Assembly: GCF_014621695.1 (NCBI RefSeq)
Contig: NZ_CP061281.1
Span: 2,914,001 to 2,978,000, forward strand
Direction of reading: 5' to 3'
DNA: 64,000 nucleotides
Origin: Streptomyces xanthii
GTDB taxonomy: Bacteria; Actinomycetota; Actinomycetes; Streptomycetales; Streptomycetaceae
The position numbers were made by a program, and so were the translations under genes. The notes under the pieces were generated by a model, which did no database searches, was not told where the DNA came from, and saw only the letters and a list, made by a program, of their open reading frames with translations. The first letter of the stretch is position 1. Every line of letters begins with the position of its first letter. Positions 1-9,901 of the stretch are shown here, one piece after another.

Positions 1-264
1 CCGCAGCGCCAGGACGTCCGCCTCGGTCAGCGCCTTCGCCTGCCCGATGTCGGCGAAGCCCATGGCGCGCCAGAACCTCGACGCCAGCTCCATGGAGACG
101 CCGGCGCTGCGGGCCGCCTGGAACGGGGTGTAGCGGCGCTCGGCGCCGAGGATCAGCCCTTCGAGGCGCAGCGCGAGGGGATCCGCGGTGTCCTTCTCGT
201 CCCCTTCCGGCTTCTCGGGGTCGGGTGGGGTGCCCGTGCCGGAGCCCGAGTCGTCGACGGTCAC
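1..264 (-). CDS. cya: Adenylate cyclase, N-terminal 88 residues (gene runs off the left edge)
   Basis: The GTG at 264 opens a frame that is uninterrupted to base 1. The product starts with an acidic, Gly/Pro/Asp-rich tail of about 25 residues (MTVDDSGSGTG...), followed by a helical segment including LILGAERRYTPFQAA and SRFWRAMGFADIGQA. This resembles the N-terminal regulatory domain of actinobacterial class III adenylate cyclases; the catalytic domain would lie outside the window. In Streptomyces the cAMP-forming cyclase gene is the neighbour of birA, as here, and cAMP affects germination and development. The family call rests on this short segment plus synteny, so it is moderately certain. 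Confidence 0.6.
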   Translation of the reverse strand, partial: MTVDDSGSGTGTPPDPEKPEGDEKDTADPLALRLEGLILGAERRYTPFQAARSAGVSMELASRFWRAMGFADIGQAKALTEADVLALR

Positions 265-410
265 GCCTGCTGCCCTTCCGATCTGCCGCGGTCAGGTATC
301 GACCGGCCTCAACGATACGGCAGCCCTTGTGCCCCACGTCACTCCGCTCGGTGCGGGTCCCGCCTATGGGGGTGCCTCTTGCTCTGGTCGGGCGAGTGCG
401 GGTCCGTCGT

Positions 411-545
411 GGCTGGTCGCGCAGTTCCCCGCGCCCCTGAGATGCGCACTTCGTGCGCGATCTCATCGGGCGCTAGCGCATCGGGGAGATGCGACCCGAA
501 GGGTCAGCATTTCAGGGGCGCGGGGCTGTGCCTGTCAGCGGCTCC
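411..545. repeat. Large imperfect palindrome, copy 1 of an intergenic repeat family
   Basis: This fills most of the 265-613 gap between cya and birA. The left arm (411-439, GCGCAGTTCCCCGCGCCCCT core) is mirrored by CAGGGGCGCGGGG at 514-525. Between them are two smaller hairpins: GAGATGCGCAC/GTGCGCGATCTC around 440-464, and the GACCC/GGGTC stem at 493-504. The segment 439-470 recurs inverted at about 24661-24692 inside another copy. No coding frame with Streptomyces-like third-position bias was seen in the gap. Confidence 0.75.
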
Positions 546-613
546 GCCGCGGGGCGCGAGAAGCCCCACCGGCCCGCGGCCGGGGACGAACCGTCGAAGT
601 TGCGGCGCGAGGC

Positions 614-1486
614 CTAAGCCGGGCGCAGGTGCACGATGTCCCCGGCACCCACCGGCACCCGCTCACCATCCGCCCCCCGGACGACCAACCGCCCGTCCCC
701 GTCGACGGCCACCGCCTCCCCCACCAGCTCCCGGTCCCCGGGAAGAACGGCCCGCACCCGCCGCCCCACGGTCGAGCACCCCGCCGCGTACGTCTCCTGC
801 AGCCGCGACAGCACCGGATCCCCCTGCGCGGCGCACCACTCCACGTACCACCGCTCGAAGGACCTGAGCACGGCCCGCAGCAAGGGCTCCCGGTCCACGA
901 CCTGCGCCCCGGCGAGCGCCAGCGACCCCGCCTGCGGCACGGGCAGCTCCTCCGCGCGCAGCGACACGTTGAGCCCGACCCCGATGACGATCCCGCCCTC
1001 GCCGGAGGCCTCCGCCAGGATCCCGCCCGCCTTGCGCTCCTCGCCGTCGACGGTGACGAGGACGTCGTTGGGCCACTTCAGGGCCGTGTCGACCCCGGCA
1101 GCCGAGGACAGCGCGGTGGCGACCGCGACCCCGGTGAGCAGCGGCAGCCAGCCCCAGCGCGACACCGGCACCTCGTGCTCGCCGGGCTTCACCAGGACGG
1201 AGAAGAACAGCCCCGAGCGCGGCGGCGCCGACCAGCGCCGGTCGAGCCGTCCGCGCCCCGCGCTCTGCTCCTCGGCGACGAGCACCGCGCCTTCCTGCGC
1301 GCTTCCGGCGACGGCGCGCGCCACCAGATCGGTGTTGGTGGACCCGGTGCTCGCCACGACGTCGAGGGACGACCAGAGGCCGTCCTGCCGGAGCAGCGAG
1401 CGGCGCAGACCGCTCTCGGAGAGGGGCGGCCGGTCCAGGTCGGACCAGGGGCTGGCGGGCACGTCTGAACGATCTCGCGGCGTCAT
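614..1486 (-). CDS. birA: Biotin--[acetyl-CoA-carboxylase] ligase
   Basis: This 290-residue protein makes biotinyl-5'-AMP and transfers biotin to the carrier lysine of carboxylases such as AccA in this window. The catalytic domain is clear: STGSTNTDL near residue 45, the ATP/biotin loop GRGRLDRRW near 80, KWPNDV near 140, KAGGILAE and IGVGLNV. A small C-terminal domain follows. There is no N-terminal helix-turn-helix, so it should be a monofunctional ligase and not a repressor like E. coli BirA. The ATG at 1486 was chosen because it leaves about 35 residues before the catalytic core. A much longer frame continues upstream only as antisense to pccB. The gene is divergent from pccB, which fits a biotin-carboxylase neighbourhood. 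Confidence 0.93.
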   Translation of the reverse strand: MTPRDRSDVPASPWSDLDRPPLSESGLRRSLLRQDGLWSSLDVVASTGSTNTDLVARAVAGSAQEGAVLVAEEQSAGRGRLDRRWSAPPRSGLFFSVLVKPGEHEVPVSRWGWLPLLTGVAVATALSSAAGVDTALKWPNDVLVTVDGEERKAGGILAEASGEGGIVIGVGLNVSLRAEELPVPQAGSLALAGAQVVDREPLLRAVLRSFERWYVEWCAAQGDPVLSRLQETYAAGCSTVGRRVRAVLPGDRELVGEAVAVDGDGRLVVRGADGERVPVGAGDIVHLRPA

Positions 1487-1539
1487 GCAACCCAGCCTAG
1501 GTGTGGCATACGACGCACTGCCGAACCGTAGGCGCGCCA

Positions 1540-1558
1540 CTACTCTACGAGTCAGTAG
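1540..1558. promoter_or_regulatory. Imperfect dyad in the birA/pccB divergent promoter region
   Basis: CTACT (1540-1544) and AGTAG (1554-1558) form outer arms in the 120-bp gap between two divergent starts. It could be an operator for either gene. The arms are short and no recurrence was found, so this is tentative. Confidence 0.25.
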
Positions 1559-1606
1559 CCCCGTCCCCCTTGAGCAGCGTCGAACCAGGCAGGGAGCCGC
1601 GCCCCG

Positions 1607-3181
1607 ATGAACGAGATCGACATCCACACCACCGCCGGGAAGCTCGATGATCTGCGGCGGCGGATCGACGAGGCGACGCACGCGGGTTCGGCGCGTGCGG
1701 TGGAGAAGCAGCACGCGAAGGGGAAGTTGACGGCGCGTGAGCGGATCGCGCTGCTGCTGGACGAGGACTCGTTCGTGGAGCTGGACGAGTTCGCGCGGCA
1801 TCGTTCGACGGATTTCGGTCTGGAGGCGAACAAGCCGTACGGCGATGGTGTGGTGACCGGGTACGGGACGGTGGACGGCCGGCCGGTGGCGGTGTTCTCG
1901 CAGGACTTCACGGTGTTCGGCGGCGCTCTGGGTGAGGTGTTCGGGCAGAAGATCATGAAGGTGATGGACTTCGCGCTGAAGACGGGCTGTCCGGTCGTGG
2001 GGATCAACGACTCGGGTGGTGCGCGGATCCAGGAGGGCGTGATGGCGCTGGGGATGTACGGGGAGATCTTCCGCCGTAACACCCATGCGTCGGGTGTGAT
2101 TCCGCAGATCAGTCTGGTGGTGGGTCCGTGTGCGGGTGGTGCGGTGTACTCGCCGGCGATCACGGATTTCACGGTGATGGTGGATCAGACGTCGCACATG
2201 TTCATCACGGGTCCCGATGTCATCAAGACGGTGACGGGTGAGGACGTGGGTTTCGAGGAGCTGGGTGGTGCGCGGGCGCACAACAGCCGTTCGGGGGTCG
2301 CGCATCACATGGCGGGGGACGAGAAGGACGCGATCGAGTATGTGAAGTCGTTGCTGTCGTATCTGCCGTCGAACAATCTGAGTGAGCCGCCGGCGTTCCC
2401 GGAGGAGGCCGATCTGGCGGTGTCGGAGGAGGACCGTGAGCTGGATGTGCTGATTCCGGACAGTGCGAATCAGCCGTACGACATGCACACGGTGATCGAG
2501 CATGTGCTGGACGATGCGGAGTTCTTCGAGACGCAGGCGTTGTTCGCGCCGAACATCCTGACGGGGTTCGGGCGGGTGGAGGGGCGTCCGGTGGGGATCG
2601 TGGCGAACCAGCCGATGCAGTTCGCGGGGTGTCTGGACATCGACGCGTCGGAGAAGGCGGCGCGGTTCGTGCGCACGTGTGACGCGTTCAATGTGCCGGT
2701 GCTGACGTTCGTGGACGTTCCGGGGTTCTTGCCGGGGGTGGAGCAGGAGCACACGGGGATCATCCGGCGGGGCGCGAAGCTGATCTACGCGTACGCGGAG
2801 GCGACGGTGCCGTTGATCACGGTGATCACGCGGAAGGCGTTCGGCGGTGCGTACGACGTGATGGGGTCCAAGCATCTGGGTGCTGATCTGAATCTGGCGT
2901 GGCCGACGGCGCAGATCGCGGTGATGGGTGCGCAGGGCGCGGTGAACATCCTGCACCGCAAGACGCTCGCGGCGGCCGATGATGTGGAGGCGACGCGGGC
3001 GCGGTTGATGACGGAGTACGAGGACACGCTGCTGAATCCGTACACGGCGGCGGAGCGGGGTTATGTGGACGCGGTGATCATGCCGTCGGACACGCGGGCG
3101 CACGTGGTGAAGGGGCTGCGGCAGCTGCGGACCAAGCGGGAGTCCCTGCCCCCGAAGAAGCACGGCAACATCCCCCTCTAA
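1607..3181 (+). CDS. pccB: Propionyl-CoA carboxylase beta subunit (carboxyltransferase)
   Basis: This 524-residue carboxyltransferase moves the carboxyl group from carboxybiotin on the alpha subunit to propionyl-CoA, giving methylmalonyl-CoA for polyketides and odd-chain lipids. It has the two crotonase-fold halves of the family, with oxyanion glycine motifs ([13 protein letters not shown] near 130, CAGGAVYSP near 170, [16 protein letters not shown] near 412). Residue 417 is Asp in AYDVM. In S. coelicolor the equivalent Asp422 of PccB, against Ile in AccB, sets preference for propionyl-CoA, so the PccB assignment is favoured. A Shine-Dalgarno-like CAGGGAG lies upstream of ATG 1607. pccE follows 27 bp downstream, probably co-transcribed. 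Confidence 0.93.
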   Translation: MNEIDIHTTAGKLDDLRRRIDEATHAGSARAVEKQHAKGKLTARERIALLLDEDSFVELDEFARHRSTDFGLEANKPYGDGVVTGYGTVDGRPVAVFSQDFTVFGGALGEVFGQKIMKVMDFALKTGCPVVGINDSGGARIQEGVMALGMYGEIFRRNTHASGVIPQISLVVGPCAGGAVYSPAITDFTVMVDQTSHMFITGPDVIKTVTGEDVGFEELGGARAHNSRSGVAHHMAGDEKDAIEYVKSLLSYLPSNNLSEPPAFPEEADLAVSEEDRELDVLIPDSANQPYDMHTVIEHVLDDAEFFETQALFAPNILTGFGRVEGRPVGIVANQPMQFAGCLDIDASEKAARFVRTCDAFNVPVLTFVDVPGFLPGVEQEHTGIIRRGAKLIYAYAEATVPLITVITRKAFGGAYDVMGSKHLGADLNLAWPTAQIAVMGAQGAVNILHRKTLAAADDVEATRARLMTEYEDTLLNPYTAAERGYVDAVIMPSDTRAHVVKGLRQLRTKRESLPPKKHGNIPL

Positions 3182-3208
3182 CCGATCCGCAGTGTCAGGA
3201 GCCGCAGC

Positions 3209-3415
3209 ATGGTGATCAAGGTCGTACGGGGCAACCCGACCCCCGAAGAACTCGCCGCCGCCCTCGCCGTCGTCCGCGCCCGCGCCGCCGCGGTCTCCGA
3301 CGCCCCCGCCGCCGCGGTGGAGCCGGACGCCTGGGCCCACCCGGGCCGGATCGCCCGGCACCGCCTCCCGGCCCCGGGCCCGACGACCTGGTCGCGCACG
3401 TACTGGCCCGGCTAG
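3209..3415 (+). CDS. pccE: Acyl-CoA carboxylase epsilon subunit
   Basis: This 68-residue protein has the usual layout of actinobacterial carboxylase epsilon subunits: a start like VIKVVRGNPTPEELAAAL, a helical Ala/Arg-rich segment, and a C-terminal W...RTYWPG tail. In S. coelicolor such subunits bind the beta hexamer and stimulate the holoenzyme. The position directly behind pccB supports the role. GAGCCGCAGC precedes ATG 3209. Confidence 0.88.
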   Translation: MVIKVVRGNPTPEELAAALAVVRARAAAVSDAPAAAVEPDAWAHPGRIARHRLPAPGPTTWSRTYWPG

Positions 3416-3469
3416 CTCGGCCGGGCCCCGGGGGAATTAGTCCTTCCGTACCGGGGCGGCTGAGTACGC

Positions 3470-3487
3470 GTACTCAGGCGCCCCGCA
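3470..3487. promoter_or_regulatory. Perfect 18-bp palindrome upstream of a tiny membrane-protein gene
   Basis: CTGAGTACGCGTACTCAG is a perfect inverted repeat in the gap between pccE and the small gene at 3512. It lies 24 bp before that gene's GTG. The size and position suit a dimeric regulator's operator. No second copy was noticed in the window and the cognate factor is unknown. Confidence 0.5.
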
Positions 3488-3511
3488 AGCGCGACCAGCA
3501 GTATCGGTGGC

Positions 3512-3640
3512 GTGCTGTGGTCAGACCCCGAGGACGAGCCCACCGAGGAGCTGCGCGAGACGCAGGAGATGCTGCGCCGCGCGGGCCTCGTGCTCGCGCT
3601 TGCCATGGTCGTGGCGATGGTCGTGCTCGGTCTGCTGTGA
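3512..3640 (+). CDS. Very small single-pass membrane protein (42 aa), unknown function
   Basis: The GTG at 3512 opens a 43-codon frame. The first 23 residues are charged and acidic ([19 protein letters not shown]). The rest is one hydrophobic helix ([17 protein letters not shown]) ending at the stop. The layout is a cytoplasmic acidic head with a C-terminal membrane anchor. Codon third positions are almost all G or C, supporting translation. It sits between pccE and maf with its own palindrome-bearing upstream region. A function cannot be assigned. Confidence 0.65.
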   Translation: MLWSDPEDEPTEELRETQEMLRRAGLVLALAMVVAMVVLGLL

Positions 3641-3683
3641 GCACGGGCGCGACCCGGCCGCGTACGGCACTAACCTGACCGGC

Positions 3684-4298
3684 ATGACCGCTCAGCGCCG
3701 CCTCATCCTGGCCTCACAGTCCCCCGCCCGTCTGGGCCTGCTGCGTCAATCCGGCTTCGCGCCCGAGGTGATCGTCAGCGGGGTCGACGAGGACGCCGTG
3801 ACCGCACCGACCCCGGCCGAGCTGGCCCTCGCCCTCGCCGAGGCCAAGGCCTCCGTCGTCGCCGCGAAGCCCGAGGCGCACGGCGCCGTCGTGATCGGCT
3901 GCGACTCGGTGCTCGACCTGGACGGCGAGGCGCTCGGCAAGCCGGCCGACGCCGAGGAGGCCACGGCCCGCTGGAAGGCCATGCGCGGCCGCGCCGGCAC
4001 CCTCCAGACCGGCCACTGCGTGTACGACACGGTCTCCGGCCGGTACGCGTCCGGCACCGCGTCCACGGTGGTGCGCTTCGGCGAGCCGAGCGACGCGGAG
4101 ATCGCCGCCTACGTCGCCACGGGCGAGCCGCTGCACGTGGCGGGCGCCTTCACCCTCGACGGGTTCTCGGCGCCGTTCATCGACGGCATCGACGGCGACC
4201 ACGGCAACGTCATCGGGCTCTCGCTGCCGCTGCTGCGCCGCCTGCTCGCCCGACTGGGCGTCGGCATCACGGAGTTGTGGGCTCCGGGGACGAACTAG
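3684..4298 (+). CDS. maf: Maf-family nucleotide pyrophosphatase
   Basis: This 204-residue protein hydrolyses nucleoside triphosphates, typically modified or non-canonical dTTP/UTP/CTP, to monophosphates. The N-terminal [19 protein letters not shown] is the Maf signature, with the substrate loop following near residue 20. [17 protein letters not shown] near 75 holds the catalytic Asp region, and [14 protein letters not shown] is the conserved C-terminal segment. ATG 3684 gives the family's normal length. Its 3' end overlaps the convergent membrane-protein gene by about 32 bp. Confidence 0.92.
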   Translation: MTAQRRLILASQSPARLGLLRQSGFAPEVIVSGVDEDAVTAPTPAELALALAEAKASVVAAKPEAHGAVVIGCDSVLDLDGEALGKPADAEEATARWKAMRGRAGTLQTGHCVYDTVSGRYASGTASTVVRFGEPSDAEIAAYVATGEPLHVAGAFTLDGFSAPFIDGIDGDHGNVIGLSLPLLRRLLARLGVGITELWAPGTN

Positions 4299-4746
4299 CC
4301 GGAGGTGCGGCGGGACCGTCCGCCGCGCCGCTCTCGGCGCCGTTCTCGTGACGGTCGTACGCGACCAGGGTCAGCACGATCAGGGCGAGCACGACCATCA
4401 TGAAGACGAAGGCGAGCCAGCCCACCAGGCCGATCGAGAACGCGCCGAGCAGCCCGTGCACCACGGCCGCGCTGATCAGCAGGATCCGCCCGAAGCCGCC
4501 CGGCGCCCGGTCCCGTACGGCGGCCCGCACGAGGACGAGCGCGCACAGCACCAGGTAGAGACCGAACAGACCGCCCGCGACCCACGCGCCGATCGACATG
4601 GCGCGCGGGTCGAGGCCCGCGAGCGACATGTCCTGCCGGTCGACCACCAGGCCCAGGAACCAGTTCAGGAAAACGATCCCGAGCGCCTCCGCGATCAGAA
4701 CGATCGCGGCCACCCACGCCACCGGCCTGCGCGCCACCGGTCCCAC
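4267..4746 (-). CDS. Conserved four-helix integral membrane protein
   Basis: This 159-residue protein has four hydrophobic segments at roughly residues 8-28, 52-75, 88-108 and 110-128. The C-terminal tail is hydrophilic and rich in Ala, Pro and Ser. No enzymatic motif is visible. The gene is convergent with maf, with overlapping 3' ends. It reads away from accA, so the two may share the upstream gap as a divergent promoter region. Membrane location is well supported; function is unknown. Confidence 0.8.
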   Translation of the reverse strand: MGPVARRPVAWVAAIVLIAEALGIVFLNWFLGLVVDRQDMSLAGLDPRAMSIGAWVAGGLFGLYLVLCALVLVRAAVRDRAPGGFGRILLISAAVVHGLLGAFSIGLVGWLAFVFMMVVLALIVLTLVAYDRHENGAESGAADGPAAPPASSSPEPTTP

Positions 4747-5091
4747 CCACTTCCGCCGACTGTTACCCCGAGTATGTTCACTGCCTCGCGAACGCTACTA
4801 ACGGGTAAACCTCGGGACAAGGGTTCTGCCCAAGGCAAAGAATCGTTGGGCCATTCGTAGGGACTCCACAAAGAAAGCCGACGGGCCGGGGAGCCGTCTC
4901 ACAGAGACCTTGACCACACGCCAGGGCTAGGGTTGTCCCCAGGGATCTCGCACATCCAGGCACGACAAGGGATTTCGGGGGCCGAGCGCGCCTCGAGTCA
5001 CGCTCCGTGTGGGCAAGGTCACCATTGGGGACGGGTCGAAGTGCCGTGTCGGCAGTCCCTAAACTCGGCTTGTTTCAAGGAGGGAGCCATC
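4747..5091. other. 345-bp promoter region between the membrane-protein gene and accA
   Basis: No coding frame is convincing here. Base composition is more AT-rich than the flanks. TAAACT at 5060-5065 is a possible -10 element for accA, and AAGGAGGGA at 5078-5086 is a strong ribosome binding site for the GTG at 5092. TTGACC at 4910-4915 may belong to a second promoter, but no well-spaced -10 follows it. No riboswitch-like fold was recognised. Confidence 0.4.
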
Positions 5092-6864
<1,773 letters not shown>

Positions 6865-6890
6865 CACCCCGCAAGCCGGGACCGCTTCAC

Positions 6891-6930
6891 GGTGGGCGTC
6901 TGAGGGCCGCACGGCCCGCAGGCGCCCACC
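6891..6930 (+). terminator. Terminator hairpin behind accA
   Basis: GGTGGGCGTCTG pairs with CAGGCGCCCACC (one G-T pair), with an inner GGGCCG/CGGCCC stem. There is no T-run, as is common in Streptomyces terminators. Confidence 0.65.
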
Positions 6931-7005
6931 ACCCGTATCCGGACCCGATCCCTCCGGCAGTGATCAGGCATCCTGGAAAATGCCCCGCACGCCCTGGGAG
7001 GCCCG

Positions 7006-7590
7006 ATGAGCACCGGCACCGAGCACGAGCGTGTCCGCCCCATGCGCGCGGACGCCCGGCGCAACTACGAGCGGCTGCTCGTGCAGGCCCGCAAGGCGTT
7101 CGCCGAGCACGGTACGGGGGCGTCCCTGGAGGACGTGGCCCGCGCGGCCGGGGTCGGCATCGGCACGCTGTACCGGCACTTCCCGAACCGGTACGCGCTG
7201 ATCAGTGCCGTCTTCGAGGAGGCGGTGAACGACCTGCTGGCCCGGTCGCGGGCCCTGCTCGACTCGGACGAGCCGTGTGCGGCGCTCGTGGCCTGGCTAC
7301 GGGACATCATCACGCACGCCGGTGAGTACCGGGGCCTGTCCCGGGCCCTCATGTCGGCCTCGCAGGACGCCAGTTCGGCGCTGTCGCGGTGCAGCAACCC
7401 GATGCGGGAGGCGGGGCAGGCCCTCCTCTCCCGAGCCCAGGCCGCCGGGACGGTCCGCCGCGACGTCTCCATCACGGACCTGCTGCAACTGACCAACGCG
7501 ATCGCCCTGGCCGCGGAGGAAACCCCCTCCGACCCCCACCTGGCCGACCGCCTCCTGAGACTAACCCTCCGCGGCATCACGGCCCCGTAG
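7006..7590 (+). CDS. TetR/AcrR-family transcriptional regulator
   Basis: This 194-residue protein has an N-terminal helix-turn-helix of the TetR class at about residues 15-60 (AFAEHGTGASLEDVARAAGV, then GIGTLYRHFPNRYALI). A helical ligand and dimer domain follows. The ATG at 7006 was chosen because the recognition helix then falls at the usual distance; it sits 140 bp after accA. The effector and targets are unknown. No dyad near its start was convincing as an autoregulatory operator. Confidence 0.88.
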   Translation: MSTGTEHERVRPMRADARRNYERLLVQARKAFAEHGTGASLEDVARAAGVGIGTLYRHFPNRYALISAVFEEAVNDLLARSRALLDSDEPCAALVAWLRDIITHAGEYRGLSRALMSASQDASSALSRCSNPMREAGQALLSRAQAAGTVRRDVSITDLLQLTNAIALAAEETPSDPHLADRLLRLTLRGITAP

Positions 7591-7616
7591 CCCCCGATCC
7601 ACATCCGCCGGGGGCT

Positions 7617-8004
7617 GGGCAGCGAATCCGTCGCGGGGCACGGTGCCGGCTCCGACGACCATGCCCGGCGGCGTGGACTGGGGCTGTCCCAGGACAGCGA
7701 ATCCGCCGGGGAACGCGGCGCTGGCCGCGGGCGGCGACTCCGTCGCGGGGCGCCCAACGGCCCCGGAGGCGCGGGCCCGTACCCGGTCGGCGAATCCGTC
7801 GCGGGGCGCGACCAGCCAGCCCTTGAGGCGCACGAAGTGTGCCTTCCAGAGGGCGTGGGGCTGTTCCGCGATCAGCGACTCCGTCGCGCAGCACGACCAG
7901 CTGATCCCTGAGGCACGCGGAGCGTGTCTTCAGGGGCGCGGAGCGTGTCTTCAGGGGCGCGGGGCTCTACCCGATCAGCGACTCCGTCGCGGGGCGCGAC
8001 CAGG
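7617..8004. repeat. Cluster of about seven degenerate direct repeats (GCGACTCCGTCGCGGGGCG-like)
   Basis: Copies start near 7620, 7696, 7733, 7789, 7874 and 7977, with variants GCGAATCCG and GCGACTCCG followed by TCGCGGGGCGCGACCA in the better copies. Spacing varies from about 40 to 100 bp. Between them is a tandem pair of AGCGTGTCTTCAGGGGCGCGG at about 7919-7960. Confidence 0.65.
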
Positions 8005-8033
8005 ATGCCCCTGGGGCGCACGGAGTGCGCCTT

Positions 8034-8245
8034 CAGGGGCGCGGGGAACTGCGCGAGAAGCCCCACCGGGCGGCACCCGGCGATGATCGTCAGCCCCTAC
8101 GGCGGCGGCGCTTGAGCCGAGCCCCGATGAATCGCGCACCCGGCGCCAGGTGCCGCCTTGCCCACCCTCCCCCAAGCTCTCGGCTTCGCTCGAGCAGGGG
8201 GTACCCCCATCGCCCCAGGCGGCAGACTGCCCAAGGCTAGGCCGA
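8034..8245. repeat. Composite intergenic block, copy A (inverted copy at 60650-60866)
   Basis: In order it contains the AGGGGCGCGGGGAACTGCGC arm, CCCCTACGGCGGCGGCGC, CGCGCACCCGGCGCC, and CCCTCCCCCAAGCTCTCGGC through CCCAGGCGGCAGAC. All four appear in the same order, reverse-complemented, near 60.7 kb. Confidence 0.75.
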
Positions 8246-8320
8246 GGCCACCGGATACGCGCCCAGAACCGGAGTGCTGCCTGACGGCTAGGCGACCCGA
8301 ACTCACAGCCGGGGCTGGAT

Positions 8321-8481
8321 TACTGCCCAAGGCAAGGCGCCGGGCCGACGCCCCCGGAGGGGGCGGGAGGGTGGGAGAAAGGGGCGGGCCACAGGGCAGA
8401 GCAGCCCGGGGCAAGGCAATCGCAACACGCGCCCAGGGCTGCGGAGTACTGCCCAAGGCAAGGCGCCGGGCCGACGCCCCG
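8321..8481. repeat. Direct repeat pair (8321-8354 and 8448-8481)
   Basis: Both units begin TACTGCCCAAGGCAAGGCGC and continue identically for 34 bp, followed in each by GGAGGGGGCGGG. The period is 127 bp. More diverged relatives lie near 8225 and 8550. Confidence 0.75.
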
Positions 8482-8774
8482 GAGGGGGCGGGCTGCAGGC
8501 CAGAGGGGTGAGGTCGGGGGGACCCGAACACGTAGCCAAGGCTGGAGCGCTGCCCGATGCAGGGCGCAGGGACGACGCCCCGGGGGAAAAGGCGCTGAGG
8601 CAGGGTGAGTTGGAGCAGGCCCTCGTGCCCCGTAGAGGAGAGCGGGGCTGTATCCGGACAGCCGCCGGCTTGCCCAGGGGCGCGGCAAACTGCGCGGGGA
8701 GCCACGACGTCGCGGTAGTCAGCGGCGTTCCCGAGACACAGGCCCCCCAAGACCGAGGCACCCCCAGGATGGGG

Positions 8775-9746
8775 TCAGCGGCGGCGGAGGTCGGCTACTC
8801 GGGCCGCGCGTTCCGGCCCGGGGTCGAGGGGAGCCGCGCTGCGGAGGGGGTGACCACCGTGGCGAGGCTGGCCGCGCCGAGGACCGGGGAGGGGAGGAAC
8901 GTCCCGGCGAGTCCCCCGGGCCGGACTACCGCCCGCGTCACCCCCGGAGGCCCCCGCCCCGTCCCCGTCCCCCGCGACAGCGATCTGCACGCCCTGATCC
9001 GCCAGCGCCTGCAACTCCGTAGCGGCCCGCTCGTCATGAGCCGGCGGCTCGTCGGTGACGAGCCGGGTGATCACATCCGTGGGCACCGTCTGGAACATCG
9101 TGTCGGTGCCGAGCTTGGAGTGATCGGCGAGGACGACGACCTCCGCCGCGGCCTGCACGAGCGCCCGGTCGACGGACGCCGACAGCATGTTGGACGTGGA
9201 CAGGCCGCGCTCGGCGGTGAGCCCGCTCCCGCTGAGGAAGGCCCGGGACACCCTGAGTCCCTGGAGGGACTGCTCGGCCCCGCTGCCCACCAGCGCGTAG
9301 TTGGAACCCCGCAGCGTGCCACCGGTCATGACGACCTCCACGCGGTTGGCGTGCGCCAACGCCTGGGCCACCAACAGGGAGTTGGTGACGACGGTCAGCC
9401 CGGGGACGCGCGCGAGCCGGCGGGCCAGCTCCTGCGTGGTCGTCCCCGCGCCCACCACGATGGCCTCGCCCTCTTCGACGAGCCCCGCGGCGAGATCGGC
9501 GATGGCCGTTTTCTCTGCGGTCGCGAGATGAGACTTCTGCGGAAAGCCGGATTCCCGCGTGAATCCGCCCGGCAGTACCGCACCGCCGTGCCGGCGGTCG
9601 AGGAGTCCTTCTGCCTCCAGTGCGCGCACGTCCCGCCGTACGGTCACTTCTGAGGTCTGGACGACGCGGGCGAGCTCCCGGAGCGATACCGCCCCGTTGG
9701 CCCGCACCATTTCGAGGATCAATTGACGACGTTCTGCAGCGAACAC
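8775..9746 (-). CDS. DeoR-family transcriptional regulator
   Basis: The protein has 323 residues. The N-terminal helix-turn-helix at about 5-55 (RRQLILEMVRANGAVSLREL, VTVRRDVRALEAEGLL) is typical of DeoR/GlpR repressors. The sugar-phosphate-sensing domain follows, with GAGTTTQELARRL near 98 and a D-H pair in VLADHSKLG near 205. The last 65 residues are a low-complexity Gly/Pro/Arg tail. GTG 9746 is preceded on its strand by TACTGT and a 7-nt spacer, which suggests a leaderless transcript. Family members usually respond to phosphorylated sugars. It is a possible but unproven regulator of the nucleoside genes nearby, since its own promoter lacks their shared palindrome. Confidence 0.85.
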   Translation of the reverse strand: MFAAERRQLILEMVRANGAVSLRELARVVQTSEVTVRRDVRALEAEGLLDRRHGGAVLPGGFTRESGFPQKSHLATAEKTAIADLAAGLVEEGEAIVVGAGTTTQELARRLARVPGLTVVTNSLLVAQALAHANRVEVVMTGGTLRGSNYALVGSGAEQSLQGLRVSRAFLSGSGLTAERGLSTSNMLSASVDRALVQAAAEVVVLADHSKLGTDTMFQTVPTDVITRLVTDEPPAHDERAATELQALADQGVQIAVAGDGDGAGASGGDAGGSPARGTRRDVPPLPGPRRGQPRHGGHPLRSAAPLDPGPERAARVADLRRR

Positions 9747-9826
9747 GAAACTGACAGTAACCCCAACGACCGTCTGCTTTCAGCAGTTTGCGCCGAATTA
9801 CAGGTTCTGTTCGTACAGAAGACCTG
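9747..9826 (-). promoter_or_regulatory. Promoter region of the deoR gene with three short dyads
   Basis: TACTGT (9759-9754, minus strand) with a 7-nt spacer to the GTG fits a leaderless -10. ACTG-A-CAGT overlaps it. CTGCTTTCAGCAG at 9774-9786 and TTCTG-N6-CAGAA at 9805-9820 are further inverted repeats and possible autoregulatory sites. Confidence 0.45.
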
Positions 9827-9851
9827 GAAGTGGTATAGGCGGCGACGAGGA

Positions 9852-9877
9852 AGGGGCGGGGCCGCGGCCCCGCCCCT
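9852..9877. terminator. Perfect palindromic terminator behind lpdA
   Basis: A 26-bp perfect palindrome (AGGGGCGGGG-CCGCGG-CCCCGCCCCT) lies 25 bp after the lpdA stop on the minus strand. It has no T-run. Confidence 0.65.
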
Positions 9878-9901
9878 CGTCACGCAGTGTCAGCGCCGCG
9901 G

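Larger units (their letters stand above)
7591..8774. repeat. 1.2-kb gene-free stretch built of degenerate repeats
   Basis: Nothing here looks like a real gene. The many open frames are short, shift between strands and match repeat units. The stretch holds three repeat sets: a motif near AGCGACTCCGTCGCGGGGCG in six or seven copies from 7617 to 8004; a block at about 8034-8245 that recurs inverted near 60650-60866; and direct repeats at 8321 and 8448. A diverged copy of the GGGGCGCGGGGAACTGCGCG arm lies near 8679-8702. It separates tetR from the deoR gene. Confidence 0.75.

Noticed and set aside
614..3361. A 915-codon minus-strand open frame covering pccB
   Set aside because: Only its last 290 codons (birA) have protein-family motifs; the rest is Arg/His-rich antisense of pccB, an artefact of high GC.
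4747..5091. Riboswitch ahead of accA
   Set aside because: The leader is AT-richer, but no paired-stem core of a known riboswitch class could be recognised by eye.
7617..8094. Possible CRISPR array
   Set aside because: Repeat units are degenerate, spacing varies widely, spacers themselves contain repeat fragments, and no cas gene is present.
8158..8770. Open frames of 100-380 codons in the repeat region
   Set aside because: They overlap in several frames on both strands, follow the repeat units and lack consistent third-position bias or domains.
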